Positions 41,275 through 50,856 of a stretch of 64,000 nucleotides of DNA are shown in pieces. The translations under genes and the position numbers were made by a program. Positions within the stretch are counted from its first letter, which is position 1. Each line of letters begins with the position of its first letter. The notes under the pieces are model-generated. The model did no database searches. It had not been told where the DNA came from and saw only the letters and a list, made by a program, of their open reading frames with translations. This DNA is from Streptomyces spongiicola (GTDB taxonomy: Bacteria; Actinomycetota; Actinomycetes; Streptomycetales; Streptomycetaceae), in assembly GCF_003122365.1 (NCBI RefSeq), contig NZ_CP029254.1, positions 6,388,001 to 6,452,000 on the forward strand, in the 5' to 3' direction.

Positions 41275-41984
41275 GACGGTTCCTCCCGGAAGCGACGGCC
41301 GCCGTCGGCCATGAGCGCCGCCGCCGCGCGGCCGTCCCGGCCCCGACCGTGAACGGACTCCCGCGACTCGATGGTCTCAAGGTCATCAGTTGCTTTGCGG
41401 CCGTATGTCCATGGATGCATAAGTCGTTCACCTGCGGTCGTACAGCCCTCGCCCGGTGAGGTTCGGGAGACGCGCGTATCGGTTCACTTTGGAGACGGCG
41501 GGGGAGAGTCCCGCGATGCCGGTTCTGTTCCGGTTTCCATCGCCTCTCATTCCAGTAGGCCCGATCGGACGATTTCTGTCCTGTTACCGGAGTACGGGGC
41601 TTGCCCCGGTCGGCAGGAGCTGCCGACCGGTCCCGCGGCGGCTACCCGGCCCATCCGGCCGATGCCGCAACCCGATGCCGCAGCCGATGCCGCCTCAGGG
41701 CGAACGACGCCTCCTCGGTCCATGCCGCGACTCGGGCGGCGGTGGCCCCCGGTTCAATGCTGCCTCATCCGCTGTCCGACACCAGCCGGCCGGGAACCCG
41801 GCAGGTCCCGAATCGCGGCGGGGCGACACCAGAACCTCCGCAGGACCCACCGGTGCCGTTCGGCACCGCCCCGCCGAAGCGCATGCCGCGGTGCCCGCCG
41901 GGGCAGCGCCCCGCCGCTCGGCGGGGGCGGCCCGGCCGCCCGCCGGGTGGCCGAACCGGCATGTTCCTCGAATCGTGGTGACCG
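41275..41984. other. 710-bp divergent intergenic region
   Basis: No gene is supported. It separates the carrier-domain gene (minus) from the DUF418-like gene (plus). The 41380-41440 part is lower in G/C and probably holds the minus-strand promoter. Several short frames here show no consistent codon bias. Confidence 0.5.
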
Positions 41985-43229
41985 ATGGGACACGTCTTCG
42001 CTCCGACCGTGCCGTCCGCGACGATCGCGGGCGGTACGCTCTGCCGCCCGTCGTCACGGGGCCGGATGCCGTCACCGGGCCGGATGGCCGGCCTCGATCT
42101 GGCACGGGGCCTGGCGATCATGGGCATGTTCGCCGCGCACGTCGGCCCCGATCCCTCGGTGGGCGGGCCGCTGGGCTGGGCCATGGAGGTGGCGCGCGGC
42201 CGGTCGTCCGCCCTGTTCGCGCTGCTCGCCGGTTTCACCCTGGTGCTCCTCATGGGCCGGCCCGAGCCGCACACCGGACGCCGCGGCCGCCAGGCGGCCG
42301 GCCGTGTCCTGATCCGCGCCGCCATCCTGCTTGCGCTGGGGTACGCGCTGGTCCTGCTGGACACCGACGTCGACGTCATCCTGCCCTTCTACGGTCTGCT
42401 CTTCGTGCTCGCCCTCCCGCTCCACCGGATGAGCGCGAGGACGCTCGCGCTCATCGCGCTCTCCTCCGCCCTGGTCATGCCCCAGGTGCTCTATCTGCTC
42501 CGGTCATCGCTCGACGGCGGAGGACTCGCCGGCGCCCTCGCGACTCTCGATCCCCTGGCACGGATCACCGGCTCGGACGGCTTCCTCGGACTCTTCGTCA
42601 CCGGGGAGTACCCGGCCCTGACGTGGTTCTCCTTCATCGTGGCCGGAATGGCGGTGGCCAGGCTCGATCTCTCGCGCCGTGGCACGGCCCCCAAGCTCGC
42701 GATCACCGGAGCGGCCCTGGCCGTGATCGGTTACGGGGGGTCGTGGCTGGCCCTGCACACGGTCCCGGGCGCCCTGGCGGGGGTGAGCGCGGCCACGGGC
42801 GGCGGCCCCGCCGCCTCGGCCTGGTGGTCCGACGCAGCCGGCGAGGCGTCCGCCACCGGGCACCCGGCCTGGCTGCTGGTGGCCTCCCCGCACAGCCAGA
42901 CGACCTGGTCCGTGCTCGGCAACACCGGCGTCGCGCTGGCGGTTCTGGCCGGCTGCCTCATCGCCGTCCGGCTCGCCGGTCCCCGTGCCCGGCTGCCGGC
43001 ACCCCTCGTCGCGGTCGGGTCGATCTCCCTGACGGCCTATGTGGCCCACATCCTCGCCATCCGGCTGCTGGACGCCGTCGGCGGCGACGAGTGGCCCGCG
43101 ATGCCGGTCCTCCTCGGGTTCGCGGTCGCGGCCATGGCGGCAGCCGTCCTGTGGACTCGCTTCCACCGGCGCGGCCCGCTGGAGCGTCTGCTGCACAGCG
43201 CCACCGAGCCGGCCCGTTTGATCAGATGA
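41985..43229 (+). CDS. DUF418/heparan-alpha-glucosaminide N-acetyltransferase-like membrane protein
   Basis: 414 residues from the ATG at 41985; the in-frame ATG at 42066 is also plausible, and no strong RBS decides. About ten transmembrane helices are seen. The start GRMAGLDLARGLAIMGMFAA HV is the D-x-x-R-G motif of DUF418/HGSNAT-like proteins; later VGSISLTAYVAHILAIRLLD is the conserved final pair of helices. Such proteins are predicted membrane acyltransferases or transporters. It is divergent from the carrier-domain protein gene, a possible functional partner. Confidence 0.82.
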   Translation: MGHVFAPTVPSATIAGGTLCRPSSRGRMPSPGRMAGLDLARGLAIMGMFAAHVGPDPSVGGPLGWAMEVARGRSSALFALLAGFTLVLLMGRPEPHTGRRGRQAAGRVLIRAAILLALGYALVLLDTDVDVILPFYGLLFVLALPLHRMSARTLALIALSSALVMPQVLYLLRSSLDGGGLAGALATLDPLARITGSDGFLGLFVTGEYPALTWFSFIVAGMAVARLDLSRRGTAPKLAITGAALAVIGYGGSWLALHTVPGALAGVSAATGGGPAASAWWSDAAGEASATGHPAWLLVASPHSQTTWSVLGNTGVALAVLAGCLIAVRLAGPRARLPAPLVAVGSISLTAYVAHILAIRLLDAVGGDEWPAMPVLLGFAVAAMAAAVLWTRFHRRGPLERLLHSATEPARLIR

Positions 43230-43663
43230 CCGGATGGGCGGGGAGCCGGGCGAACCGGGTGGTCACCGGTCGTCGGTGGTGCTCGTGCGCGGGCAAGGCG
43301 CGCACGGCAAGGGCGGCAGGGAAGAGCGGCAGGGAAGAGCGGCAGGGAAGGGGAGGAAGCCAAGGAAGCCAAGGAAGTCAAGGAAGCCAAGAAAGGGGGG
43401 AGAAGGCCAAGGAAGGGGAGGTAAGCACCGGGTTACAGGGAGGACGGAAGAGGGAGGGCGGAAGGGGACGGGGCTCACGGGCTCGGCGAGGGTTCGGGGT
43501 CGTTGCGGAGGCGGGGTGCGGCGGGCGTGGCTGGTTGGGGAGCCGCTGCGTCGGCGCGGGGCACGCGCGTCCGGCGAAGGCCGCCCGGTCGAAGGCCGCG
43601 GGGACGACACGGCCGGTGTCCAGCGGATCCGACCGGCGACCGCCGTACCCATAGGCTGATCCC
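43230..43663. other. 434-bp gene-free spacer with purine-rich repeats
   Basis: It contains AGCGGCAGGGAAG repeats (three) and AGGAAGCCA repeats (four) at about 43320-43400. No gene or clear promoter is visible. Confidence 0.5.
43320..43400 (+). repeat. Purine-rich tandem repeats
   Basis: Three units of GAGCGGCAGGGAA are followed by four units of AGGAAGCCA or close variants. Confidence 0.8.
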
Positions 43664-44848
43664 ATGTCCGTCAGGCTGAGTTCCACCAGGACCCGTGCCG
43701 CGCTCGGCACCTCGGCGCGTGTGTCGACCGAGCTGCTGATCGTCTTCGTGATGGCCGCGGTGGCCCTGTGGCTTCTGGGTCGTATGTGGCCGGTCGTCTG
43801 GCCCCTCGTCGTGGGCCTGCTCCTCACGACGCTGACCTGGCCACTGGCTCGGCGTCTGCGCGGGCGCGGATGGCCGCCCGCCCTTGCCGCGTCGGTGGTG
43901 ACCGTCCTGTTCCTGCTGGTCGCCGCCGGCGTGGTGGCGCTGATCGCGGTGCCGGTGGCGTCGCAGTCGGGCCAACTGTCCGCCGGTGTCGTCCAGGGCA
44001 TCCAGCAGGTGCGCGAGTGGGCGGCCGGCCCCCCGCTGAACATCGGTGACGACCAGATCACGGGCGCTTTCGACACCGGGGTGGAGCGCGTCCAGGACAG
44101 CGCCGGCAGCATGGTCACCGCGGTCGTCACCGGAGTGGGCACGGTGGTCAACGGCGTCGTCACGGCAGTCCTCGCGATCTTCCTGATGTTCTTCTTCCTC
44201 AAGGACGGCCCCCGGTTCCTGCCGTGGCTCTCCCGTCAGCTGCCCGGCTCGCTCGCTCTCCACGTCCCGGCCGTGGCGGCGCGCGGCTGGAACACGCTGG
44301 GCGCTTTCGTGCGTTCCCAGGCGTTCGTCGGTCTGATCGACGCGGTCTTCATCGGCATCGGACTGTGGATCCTCGGCGTTCCGTTGGTGCTTCCGCTCGC
44401 CGTGCTGACCTTTGTGTCGGCGTTCGTTCCGATCGTGGGTGCCCTGTTCGCCGGTCTCGTCGCGGTGCTCATCGCCCTGGTGTCGAACGGCCTGGCGGAC
44501 GCACTGATCGTGCTGGCGATCATCGTCGTGGTGCAGCAACTCGAAGGCAATGTGTTCCAGCCGATGATTCAGGGCCGGGGCCTCGGCCTCCACGCGGCGG
44601 TGATCCTGCTGGCCGTGACGCTGGGCGGAAGTCTGGCGGGAATCGTGGGCAGCCTGCTCGCGGTACCGGCGGCCGCGCTGATCGCGGTGGTGTGGAACTA
44701 CCTGCGTGAGCAACTCGCAGAACCCGAGACCGAAGCCGAGCCCGGGACCGAAGCCGAAGCCGAGGCCGAGGCCGGACCCGGGACCGGGCCGAAGCCCGGG
44801 TTGGAGGCCGGAGAGCCCTCCACCGGTGCCGCCGCCGTGGTCTCGTAG
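43664..44848 (+). CDS. AI-2E family transporter (PerM-like permease)
   Basis: 394 residues from the ATG at 43664. About eight transmembrane helices are visible, with the family motif FLMFFFLKDGPRFLPWL near residue 175 and VQQLEGNVFQPMIQGRGLGL followed by HAAVILLAVTLGG near residue 290. The C-terminal ~45 residues are an acidic Glu/Ala/Pro repeat tail (PETEAEPGTEAEAEAEAGPG). The substrate is unknown; despite the family name few members transport autoinducer-2. It is monocistronic. Confidence 0.92.
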   Translation: MSVRLSSTRTRAALGTSARVSTELLIVFVMAAVALWLLGRMWPVVWPLVVGLLLTTLTWPLARRLRGRGWPPALAASVVTVLFLLVAAGVVALIAVPVASQSGQLSAGVVQGIQQVREWAAGPPLNIGDDQITGAFDTGVERVQDSAGSMVTAVVTGVGTVVNGVVTAVLAIFLMFFFLKDGPRFLPWLSRQLPGSLALHVPAVAARGWNTLGAFVRSQAFVGLIDAVFIGIGLWILGVPLVLPLAVLTFVSAFVPIVGALFAGLVAVLIALVSNGLADALIVLAIIVVVQQLEGNVFQPMIQGRGLGLHAAVILLAVTLGGSLAGIVGSLLAVPAAALIAVVWNYLREQLAEPETEAEPGTEAEAEAEAGPGTGPKPGLEAGEPSTGAAAVVS

Positions 44849-45279
44849 CTCTCGTGGCGCCTGCGGCGGGGCGCGGGCCCGCGAGCGGGGCGTTCGCTTC
44901 AGAACGTCCGCCGCTGCCGCCGCTGTTCGCCGCCGTGCCTGCCCATCAGCCACCCGATCCGCCAGGAACATCCCGCTTCGCGAAACGTTCCCGAAAACCA
45001 GCACCAACCCCTACAAGTCGACCCCGTCGAGGTTGACGAAACAGATAGGGGCACCCCCCGGGTGGATGACGGTGCCCGCGCGGAGGCGGCAGGGTGCCCG
45101 GCGCCGAACCGGCTGCCGGCGGCGGTGCCGCGTTCGCCCCTGTCGGGCCGTTGTGCGGTGCCATTGGGTCCGGAGGGCGGGTACCCGCGCGCCGGGCAAC
45201 GCCGGTTGGTGAGCCACACCACAGCCCCCGTTCACTCCTGAATGAGAATTCTGGATGCGTATTTGATAGCGTTCTGGAT
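44849..45279. other. 431-bp spacer upstream of nsrR
   Basis: No gene is supported. The part at 44970-45040 is lower in G/C and contains GCGAAACGTTCCCG, an operator-like sequence. The last 60 bp contain the nsrR promoter region. Confidence 0.45.
45240..45270. promoter_or_regulatory. Possible NsrR operator in front of nsrR
   Basis: ATGAGAAT and ATGCGTAT form an imperfect inverted pair about 5 bp apart, in an A/T-rich window directly upstream of the nsrR GTG. In the nsrR-hmp spacer AAGATCCTTT resembles the NsrR half-site known from enterics. Both are matches by eye. Confidence 0.35.
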
Positions 45280-45720
45280 GTGCGACTCACCAAGTTCACC
45301 GACCTGGCCCTCCGTTCCGTCATGCGCCTCGCGGTCTGCGCCGACGACGAGGTGCTGACCACCCGTGAGGTCGCCGAGGTGATGGGTGTGCGGCATACCC
45401 ACGCCGCGAAGGCGATCACGCGCCTGCGGCACCTCGGGGTGGTCGAGGCCCGCCGCGGCCGGGGCGGCGGGCTCGTCGTGACCGACTTCGGCCGACGGGC
45501 GTCGGTGGGCTGGCTGGTCCGGGAACTCGAGGGTGAGGAGGAGGTTGTGAGCTGCGACGACCCGCCGTGCCCCCTGCGCGGCGCCTGCCGTCTGCGGAGT
45601 GCGCTGCGTGACGCCCAGGCGGCCTTCTACGCCACGCTCGACCCGCTGAGCGTGGCCGATCTCGTGGCGTCGCCCACCGGGCCCGTCCTGGTCGCACTCG
45701 GCGGGCCGCCGCCGCGGTAG
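45280..45720 (+). CDS. nsrR: Nitric-oxide-sensing Rrf2-family repressor NsrR
   Basis: 146 residues from the GTG at 45280. The N-terminal winged helix (LTKFTDLALRSVMRLAV, HAAKAITRLRHLGVVEARRG) is followed by the cluster-binding motif SCDDPPCPLRGAC, with Cys92, Cys97 and Cys103, which holds a [4Fe-4S] cluster in Streptomyces NsrR. NO destroys the cluster and relieves repression of hmp. It is directly upstream of a flavohaemoglobin gene on the same strand, 100 bp apart. Autoregulation is likely from the adjacent candidate operator. Confidence 0.93.
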   Translation: MRLTKFTDLALRSVMRLAVCADDEVLTTREVAEVMGVRHTHAAKAITRLRHLGVVEARRGRGGGLVVTDFGRRASVGWLVRELEGEEEVVSCDDPPCPLRGACRLRSALRDAQAAFYATLDPLSVADLVASPTGPVLVALGGPPPR

Positions 45721-45820
45721 CCGCGCCGCGGGATCCCCCGACTCCGTACACCAGGACCCCGAGGACCCGGTGTACGCATTCATCAAAACACGAAGATCCT
45801 TTACCTATTAGGAGTCATCC

Positions 45821-47014
45821 GTGCTCTCCGAACAGGCCACTCCCGTCATCCGGGCCACGCTTCCGATCGTCGGGTCCGCCATGAGCGGCATCGCCGAACT
45901 CTTCTACCGCAAGCTGTTCGACGCCCATCCCGCGCTGCTGAGGGACCTGTTCAACCGCGGCAACCAGGCGAACGGGGAACAGCAGCAGGCGCTCGCCGGG
46001 TCGATCGTCGCCTTCGCCGGGATTCTGCTGGAACAGCCCGGCACCCGCCCCGACACGCTGCTCGCCCGGATCGCACACAAGCACGCCTCGCTCGGCATCA
46101 CCTCCGACCAGTACAAGATCGTTCATCACCATCTGTTCGCAGCGCTGGCGGACGTGCTCGGTGACGCGGTCACGGACGAGGTCGCCGAGGCCTGGGACGA
46201 GGTGTACTGGCTGATGGCCAACGCCCTGATAGCCATCGAGACGCGCCTGTACCAGGAGGCGGGAGCCCCCGAGGGCGAGGTGTGGCGGTCCATGGAGATC
46301 ACCGGGCGGCGCCAGGAGACGCCCGACGTCGTCTCGTTCCTCCTGCGGCCCCTGGACGGCCGCCCCGCGGGAGCCTTCCGGGCTGGCCAGTATGTGAGCG
46401 TCCGCTCCGAACTGGCCGACGGTGCACGGCAGATCCGCCAGTACAGCCTCTCCGCCGCCCCCGGCCGGCCGGAGTGGCGGATCAGCGTCAAGAGGGCAGG
46501 CGGTGCTACCGGTCCGGAGGGCGAGGTGTCGACCTGGCTCCACGAGCGCGCGCACCCCGGTGACGTGCTGACCGTGTCCGTGCCCTTCGGCGACCTCGTC
46601 CTCCCGGAGGGCGGCGGACCGCTGCTGCTGGCCTCCGCGGGCATCGGGAACACCCCCGTACTGGCCCTGCTCGACCACCTGGTGTCCACCGGGGCGGACC
46701 GTCGGGTCGTCACGGTCCACGCCGATCGCACCCCCGCCGACCACGCCCATCGCGCGGAGCATCTCGCCCTGGCCCGTGCGCTGCCCGGCGGCCGGCTCCA
46801 CCTGTGGTACGAGTCGCCCGGGCACGACGACCCGGACGCCCCGGCCGGACAGGTGGACGTGGGCGGCCTGGACCTCCCGGAGGACCTGACCGCGTATCTG
46901 TGCGGTCCGCTGCCCTTCATGCGCGCGGTGCGCGGCGACCTGCTGCGCAGGGGCGTACCCGCCGAGAGGATCCACTACGAGGTCTTCGGCCCGGACCTCT
47001 GGCTCGGCAGGTAG
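45821..47014 (+). CDS. hmp: Flavohaemoprotein (nitric oxide dioxygenase)
   Basis: 397 residues from the GTG at 45821, with AGGAG seven bases upstream. Residues 1-140 are a globin with the proximal His in LLARIAHKHASLGI and the distal Tyr/Gln region in ELFYRKLF. Residues 150-260 form the FAD domain (FRAGQYVSVRSELADGARQI, then RQYSLSAAPG). The rest is the NAD domain (LLLASAGIGNTPVLALLDHL, YLCGPLPFMRAV, EVFGPDLW). It oxidises NO to nitrate with NAD(P)H and oxygen. It follows nsrR and is its probable target. Confidence 0.95.
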   Translation: MLSEQATPVIRATLPIVGSAMSGIAELFYRKLFDAHPALLRDLFNRGNQANGEQQQALAGSIVAFAGILLEQPGTRPDTLLARIAHKHASLGITSDQYKIVHHHLFAALADVLGDAVTDEVAEAWDEVYWLMANALIAIETRLYQEAGAPEGEVWRSMEITGRRQETPDVVSFLLRPLDGRPAGAFRAGQYVSVRSELADGARQIRQYSLSAAPGRPEWRISVKRAGGATGPEGEVSTWLHERAHPGDVLTVSVPFGDLVLPEGGGPLLLASAGIGNTPVLALLDHLVSTGADRRVVTVHADRTPADHAHRAEHLALARALPGGRLHLWYESPGHDDPDAPAGQVDVGGLDLPEDLTAYLCGPLPFMRAVRGDLLRRGVPAERIHYEVFGPDLWLGR

Positions 47015-47029
47015 AGAGCCGATGGCCGG

Positions 47030-47080
47030 TGAACCGTGAACCGTGAGTGGTGAGCGGTGAGCGGTGAATCGTGAACGGTG
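47030..47080 (+). repeat. GGTGAACCGTGA-type short tandem repeats
   Basis: Units such as GTGAACC, GTGAGTG and GTGAGCG recur about seven times between hmp and the next gene. The 266-bp spacer shows nothing else. Confidence 0.6.
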
Positions 47081-47280
47081 GCGCCGAACACGCAGCACAC
47101 CGCCGCGTACGCTCGGCGCCACACCGCGGCCGGGACGGTCGCGGGCTGAGACGGACTCCGAGAGAGCGGTCTCGTCAGACACCGGGAAGTGCCGAACGCG
47201 CGGGGACCCGTGCGCCGGGAGCCGAAGAGGGGCACCGAGCGCGCCGGGGAGCGCGGGCACGAGGAGGAGGTACACCGGGA

Positions 47281-47709
47281 ATGAACACCCCTTGGGCGGC
47301 CGTGGCCGCCGCGACGGCCTTCGTCTGGCTCGGGATGGTGCTCGCCATCTCGTTCCTGGAGGCACCCCTCAAGTTCCGCGCCCCCGGCGTGACCCTGCGG
47401 ATCGGTCTCGGCATCGGCCGTCTCGTCTTCCGCGCGCTCAACCGCGCCGAAACCGCCCTGGCCGCCGTGCTGGTCCTCGCGGTCGCCGCCGGCGGTCTCC
47501 CCGCTCCCGTCGTGGTCCTGACGGGTCTCGTCGTCGGGCTGCTGCTCGCGCAACTCGGCGCCGTCCGGCCCGTCCTGAACCGCCGCTCGGACCGGGTGCT
47601 GGCGGGGGAGGACGTCCCGCGCTCGCGCACCCATCTCGTCTACGTCGCCTGTGAGTCGGCCAAGGTGCTCCTGCTGCTTGCGCTGGGTGTCGCCGCGCTG
47701 TCGGTCTGA
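47281..47709 (+). CDS. Small integral membrane protein, unrecognised
   Basis: 142 residues from the ATG at 47281, with GAGGAGG upstream. Four transmembrane helices: FVWLGMVLAISFLEAPLKF, AETALAAVLVLAVAAGGLPA, VVVLTGLVVGLLLAQLGAV and ESAKVLLLLALGVAALSV. The EAPLKFRAP motif after the first helix is distinctive, but I cannot assign a function. It is followed by a strong terminator, so this is a complete transcription unit. Confidence 0.8.
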   Translation: MNTPWAAVAAATAFVWLGMVLAISFLEAPLKFRAPGVTLRIGLGIGRLVFRALNRAETALAAVLVLAVAAGGLPAPVVVLTGLVVGLLLAQLGAVRPVLNRRSDRVLAGEDVPRSRTHLVYVACESAKVLLLLALGVAALSV

Positions 47710-47734
47710 ACCCGCCGACGCGGCCGCCCGCGCG

Positions 47735-47790
47735 GCCGTCGCACCGCGGAGGACCGGGCCTCCAGACCCGGTCCTCCGCGGTGCGACGGC
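47735..47790 (+). terminator. 24-bp perfect-stem terminator hairpin
   Basis: A 24-nt arm (47735-47758, beginning GCCGTCGCACC) pairs perfectly with 47767-47790 around an 8-nt loop. It lies 26 bp after the small membrane protein stop. There is no U tract. Confidence 0.8.
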
Positions 47791-48069
47791 GTGGACCGAG
47801 TCGGCGAAGGTCCCGGCGACGGGCACCGGACGTGGAGTTCCGGTCCCGGGCCCGCCACCCGCCGGACCCCGATCCGGGGGGTTCCCGTTCGCCCTACTAA
47901 CATCCAACTGATTTCTGACGCAACCTCTCTTTTTTCTGGGTGTGGCTGGTTATGATCGGCCTCCTCATCCTGGTCCCCGACCCGGCCGGAGCCGTCATCC
48001 CCGAGTCCCGGGGGCGCCGCCCCGGCCCGGTCGACGGTCCGTCACGCTGTCCCCCGCTCCTGAGGACTG

Positions 48070-50856
48070 ATGTCACCGATACAACGCATCGGGTCACGAG
48101 GCCCGTCGGCGAAGCGCCGACGGCGCACGCTGCACCTGCGTACGCTGCTCATCTGGCTCGCCGTCGTTCCCATCGTGGCCCTGGGCGTCCAGTCCGTCCT
48201 GGCCGCGAACCGGTTGCTGGAACAGTCGGGGCATCTGCGCGCCGACGTGGAGTCCGGCGAACAGATCGGCCTGCCCCTGTCGCGTCTGATGGTCGCGATG
48301 CAGTCCGAGCGCACGCTGACCGCCGCGAGCTGGGGCGGCACCGGGGTGCCGGAGAGCGTGATGCGGGAACGGCGCGCGGCCACGGACCAGGCCGCGACCG
48401 CCTTCCGCCGCTCGTGGACGCCCGGGACCGCGGTGTCCGAGATCGCGGACCGCCGGCTGCTGGAGGTCTCCGAGGGCCTGGGCGATCTGGACGCCTACCG
48501 CGAGCGCACCGACAGCGGGACCGGAAACGCCGACAGCACCCTCGCGTTCTACAGCGGCGTGATCGGCCAGATGATCCGCTTCTACCAGGACGAGCTGAGC
48601 CACACCGAGGACGGCGGGCTCATCGAGGACACCCGCGTCGTCAGTGCCATGTTCGCGGCCTCCGAGATGGTGGCCCAGGAGGACATGATCATCGCGCAGG
48701 CGGGCCCCTCCAGGCTGCTGACCCCGTCCAGGTTCGCCGACTTCGTCAACGCCGTCGGGGCCCAGCGGTACCTGTACGACACCTGGGTCGTGCCGTACCT
48801 GCCGGACGCGGAGAACGACCTCTACGCGCAGATGGTCAGGTCCGGGGCGTGGCAGACCAAGTCCCGTATCGAGAGCGCGGTCCTGTCCGAGCAGACGATC
48901 ACCGACGAGGGCGTGAAACTGCCGCGCGACGTCAACGGCTGGCGGGCCGCGCAGGAGCAGTGGGGGCCGCAGCTCGCCACCCTCAACGCCGACCGGTCCC
49001 GGACCCTGCTGGACCGTGCCGACGCCCGGGCGACCGACCTCGAGACGGATGTCGCCTGGCTGATCGCGGGAAGCATCGCCGCGCTGCTGGCCGTCGCCGC
49101 GGTCGTCGCCCTCACCACGGGCTCGGTGCTGCGCAGGCTGAACCGGCTGCACCGCCGATCGGTGGCCATCGCCGAACGCATCCTGCCGGACGTCGTCGAC
49201 CGACTGCAGAGCGGCAGGCCGGTCGACACCGCAGCCCTGCCCGCGGTCCGGGGTGAGAAGGACGAAGTGGGGCGTGTCAACGACGCGTTCGCCCGGGTCG
49301 TCGCCGTGTCGGTCGACGGCCACAGGCAGCTCGCGGCCGAGCGGCAGGGCTTCGGCATGTTCGCGGCGGGCATCGCCTCGCGCACCGGGAACCTGGTCAG
49401 CCGCCAGCTCAGCCTCACCGAGGAACTCCAGGACTCCTTCGGCCACGACGAAGCGCTCCTGTCCCAGCTGATGAGGGCCGACCAGCTGACGGTCGGTATG
49501 CGCCGGCAGATCGAGAACCTGCTCATCCTCTCGGGCGGCGAGATCCCCGATCCCCACACCGAGCCCATGCGCATCGCCGACCTGCTGCGCGAAGCGGCCG
49601 CGGAGGTCGAGGACTTCCGGCGGATCGAGCGCCAGGCGCTGGACGAGATCAGTATCGAGGCCGCCGTGATCAGCCAGGTCAGCCATCTGCTGGCGGAGCT
49701 GCTGGACAACGCCACGCGGTTCTCTCCGCCGAGGTCCAAGGTCGTCATCCGGGCCGAACTCGTGGCCGACGGGCTGTCGGTCGAGATCGAGGACCGCGGT
49801 CCGAAGGTGGCGCCCGCGACGTACGAGGAGATGAACGGACGCCTGTACTCGGCACCGCCGTACGCCGTCCTGGCGGAGAACGCCCATCGGCTGGGGCTGT
49901 TCGTGGTCGGCCACCTCGCCGACGGGCTCGGGGCGACCGTCACGCTGCGCAGGTCGGTGTACGGCGGGACGTCGGCCGTGGTGATCCTCCCTCGGGAACT
50001 GCTCGTACCGACCAGGAGCGAGCCGGGCGGGGTGCCGGACGCGTCGGTGCGCGGGGAGTTCCCGGCGGAGGCCGTCGGTCAGGAGCCGCCGCGCGTGCGG
50101 GAATCCGGCGGGCGGCCCGCGGCCGAGGAGGAGTCCGGCGGGCGGCCCGCGGACCCGGAGGACGCGGGCGATCGGCCCGTACACACCGGGCCCGTGCCCG
50201 TACACACCGGGCCCGTGTCTCTGGCGGGCGGCCGGGGCGAGGGCGACCCCGAACCGGCCCGGCGCACGGATGCCGGCCTGCCCGTGCGGGCCTCCCGAGG
50301 GCGGACGCCCGGGGAGCCGGATCCGGAGTCTGACGAGGAGCGGGACGGTCGGCCGGACGGGGAGCGGGACGGCCGGCGGGACGGGAAGCCGACGACTCGG
50401 CCGGGCGGGGAGCGGGACGGTCGGCCGGGCGGGAAGCCGACGACTCGGCCCGCCGGCAAACCGTCCGAGCCGGAAGGGCTTCTGCCGGGTCGGCTGCACG
50501 GGGAGCCCCCCTCCCGGCAGGGCGGGGAGTCGCCCGAGCGCGCGCCCGGGCCGTCCCGCACACGGTTCGCCGAGCCGTCGCGCCCCCGGCTGCCGCAGGG
50601 TCCGGTGCGTCCGGCCCTGGCCGTGCGGCCCGCCCGTGACGTGCCTCCGGCCCGAACCGCGGGCGGCATGCGCCCGGCCCTCCCCGAGCGGATCCCGCAG
50701 ACGCATATGGCCGAGCAGCTCCTCGGGCCGCGCCGTGCGACGGAGGCGGTGGCAGTGCGGGACGCGGACACTCCCGAAGAGGTGGCCGACGCCTGGGCGG
50801 ACTACGAGCAGGGGACCCAGACGGTGGAAGACGAGCTCCGACAGGATCAGCGATGA
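48070..50856 (+). CDS. cvnA: Conservon sensor CvnA: nitrate-sensing-domain histidine kinase-like protein
   Basis: 928 residues from the ATG at 48070. TM1 spans about 24-46 and TM2 about 326-350, enclosing a large extracellular nitrate/nitrite-sensing-type (NIT) domain. A HAMP-like linker and a dimerisation region (LVSRQLSLTEELQDSFGHDE) follow; no classical H-box His is obvious. The ATPase N-box is HLLAELLDNATRFSPP near residue 540. The last ~280 residues are a Pro/Arg/Glu-rich disordered tail with RDGRPDGERDGRRDG repeats. It is the first gene of the cvnABCD operon and overlaps cvnB by 4 bp. It signals to the small GTPase CvnD through CvnB/C. Confidence 0.92.
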   Translation: MSPIQRIGSRGPSAKRRRRTLHLRTLLIWLAVVPIVALGVQSVLAANRLLEQSGHLRADVESGEQIGLPLSRLMVAMQSERTLTAASWGGTGVPESVMRERRAATDQAATAFRRSWTPGTAVSEIADRRLLEVSEGLGDLDAYRERTDSGTGNADSTLAFYSGVIGQMIRFYQDELSHTEDGGLIEDTRVVSAMFAASEMVAQEDMIIAQAGPSRLLTPSRFADFVNAVGAQRYLYDTWVVPYLPDAENDLYAQMVRSGAWQTKSRIESAVLSEQTITDEGVKLPRDVNGWRAAQEQWGPQLATLNADRSRTLLDRADARATDLETDVAWLIAGSIAALLAVAAVVALTTGSVLRRLNRLHRRSVAIAERILPDVVDRLQSGRPVDTAALPAVRGEKDEVGRVNDAFARVVAVSVDGHRQLAAERQGFGMFAAGIASRTGNLVSRQLSLTEELQDSFGHDEALLSQLMRADQLTVGMRRQIENLLILSGGEIPDPHTEPMRIADLLREAAAEVEDFRRIERQALDEISIEAAVISQVSHLLAELLDNATRFSPPRSKVVIRAELVADGLSVEIEDRGPKVAPATYEEMNGRLYSAPPYAVLAENAHRLGLFVVGHLADGLGATVTLRRSVYGGTSAVVILPRELLVPTRSEPGGVPDASVRGEFPAEAVGQEPPRVRESGGRPAAEEESGGRPADPEDAGDRPVHTGPVPVHTGPVSLAGGRGEGDPEPARRTDAGLPVRASRGRTPGEPDPESDEERDGRPDGERDGRRDGKPTTRPGGERDGRPGGKPTTRPAGKPSEPEGLLPGRLHGEPPSRQGGESPERAPGPSRTRFAEPSRPRLPQGPVRPALAVRPARDVPPARTAGGMRPALPERIPQTHMAEQLLGPRRATEAVAVRDADTPEEVADAWADYEQGTQTVEDELRQDQR

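Noticed and set aside
48094..50706. 870-codon open frame antisense to cvnA
   Set aside because: The cvnA frame has clear domain motifs and operon overlaps; the antisense frame is an effect of high G/C third positions.
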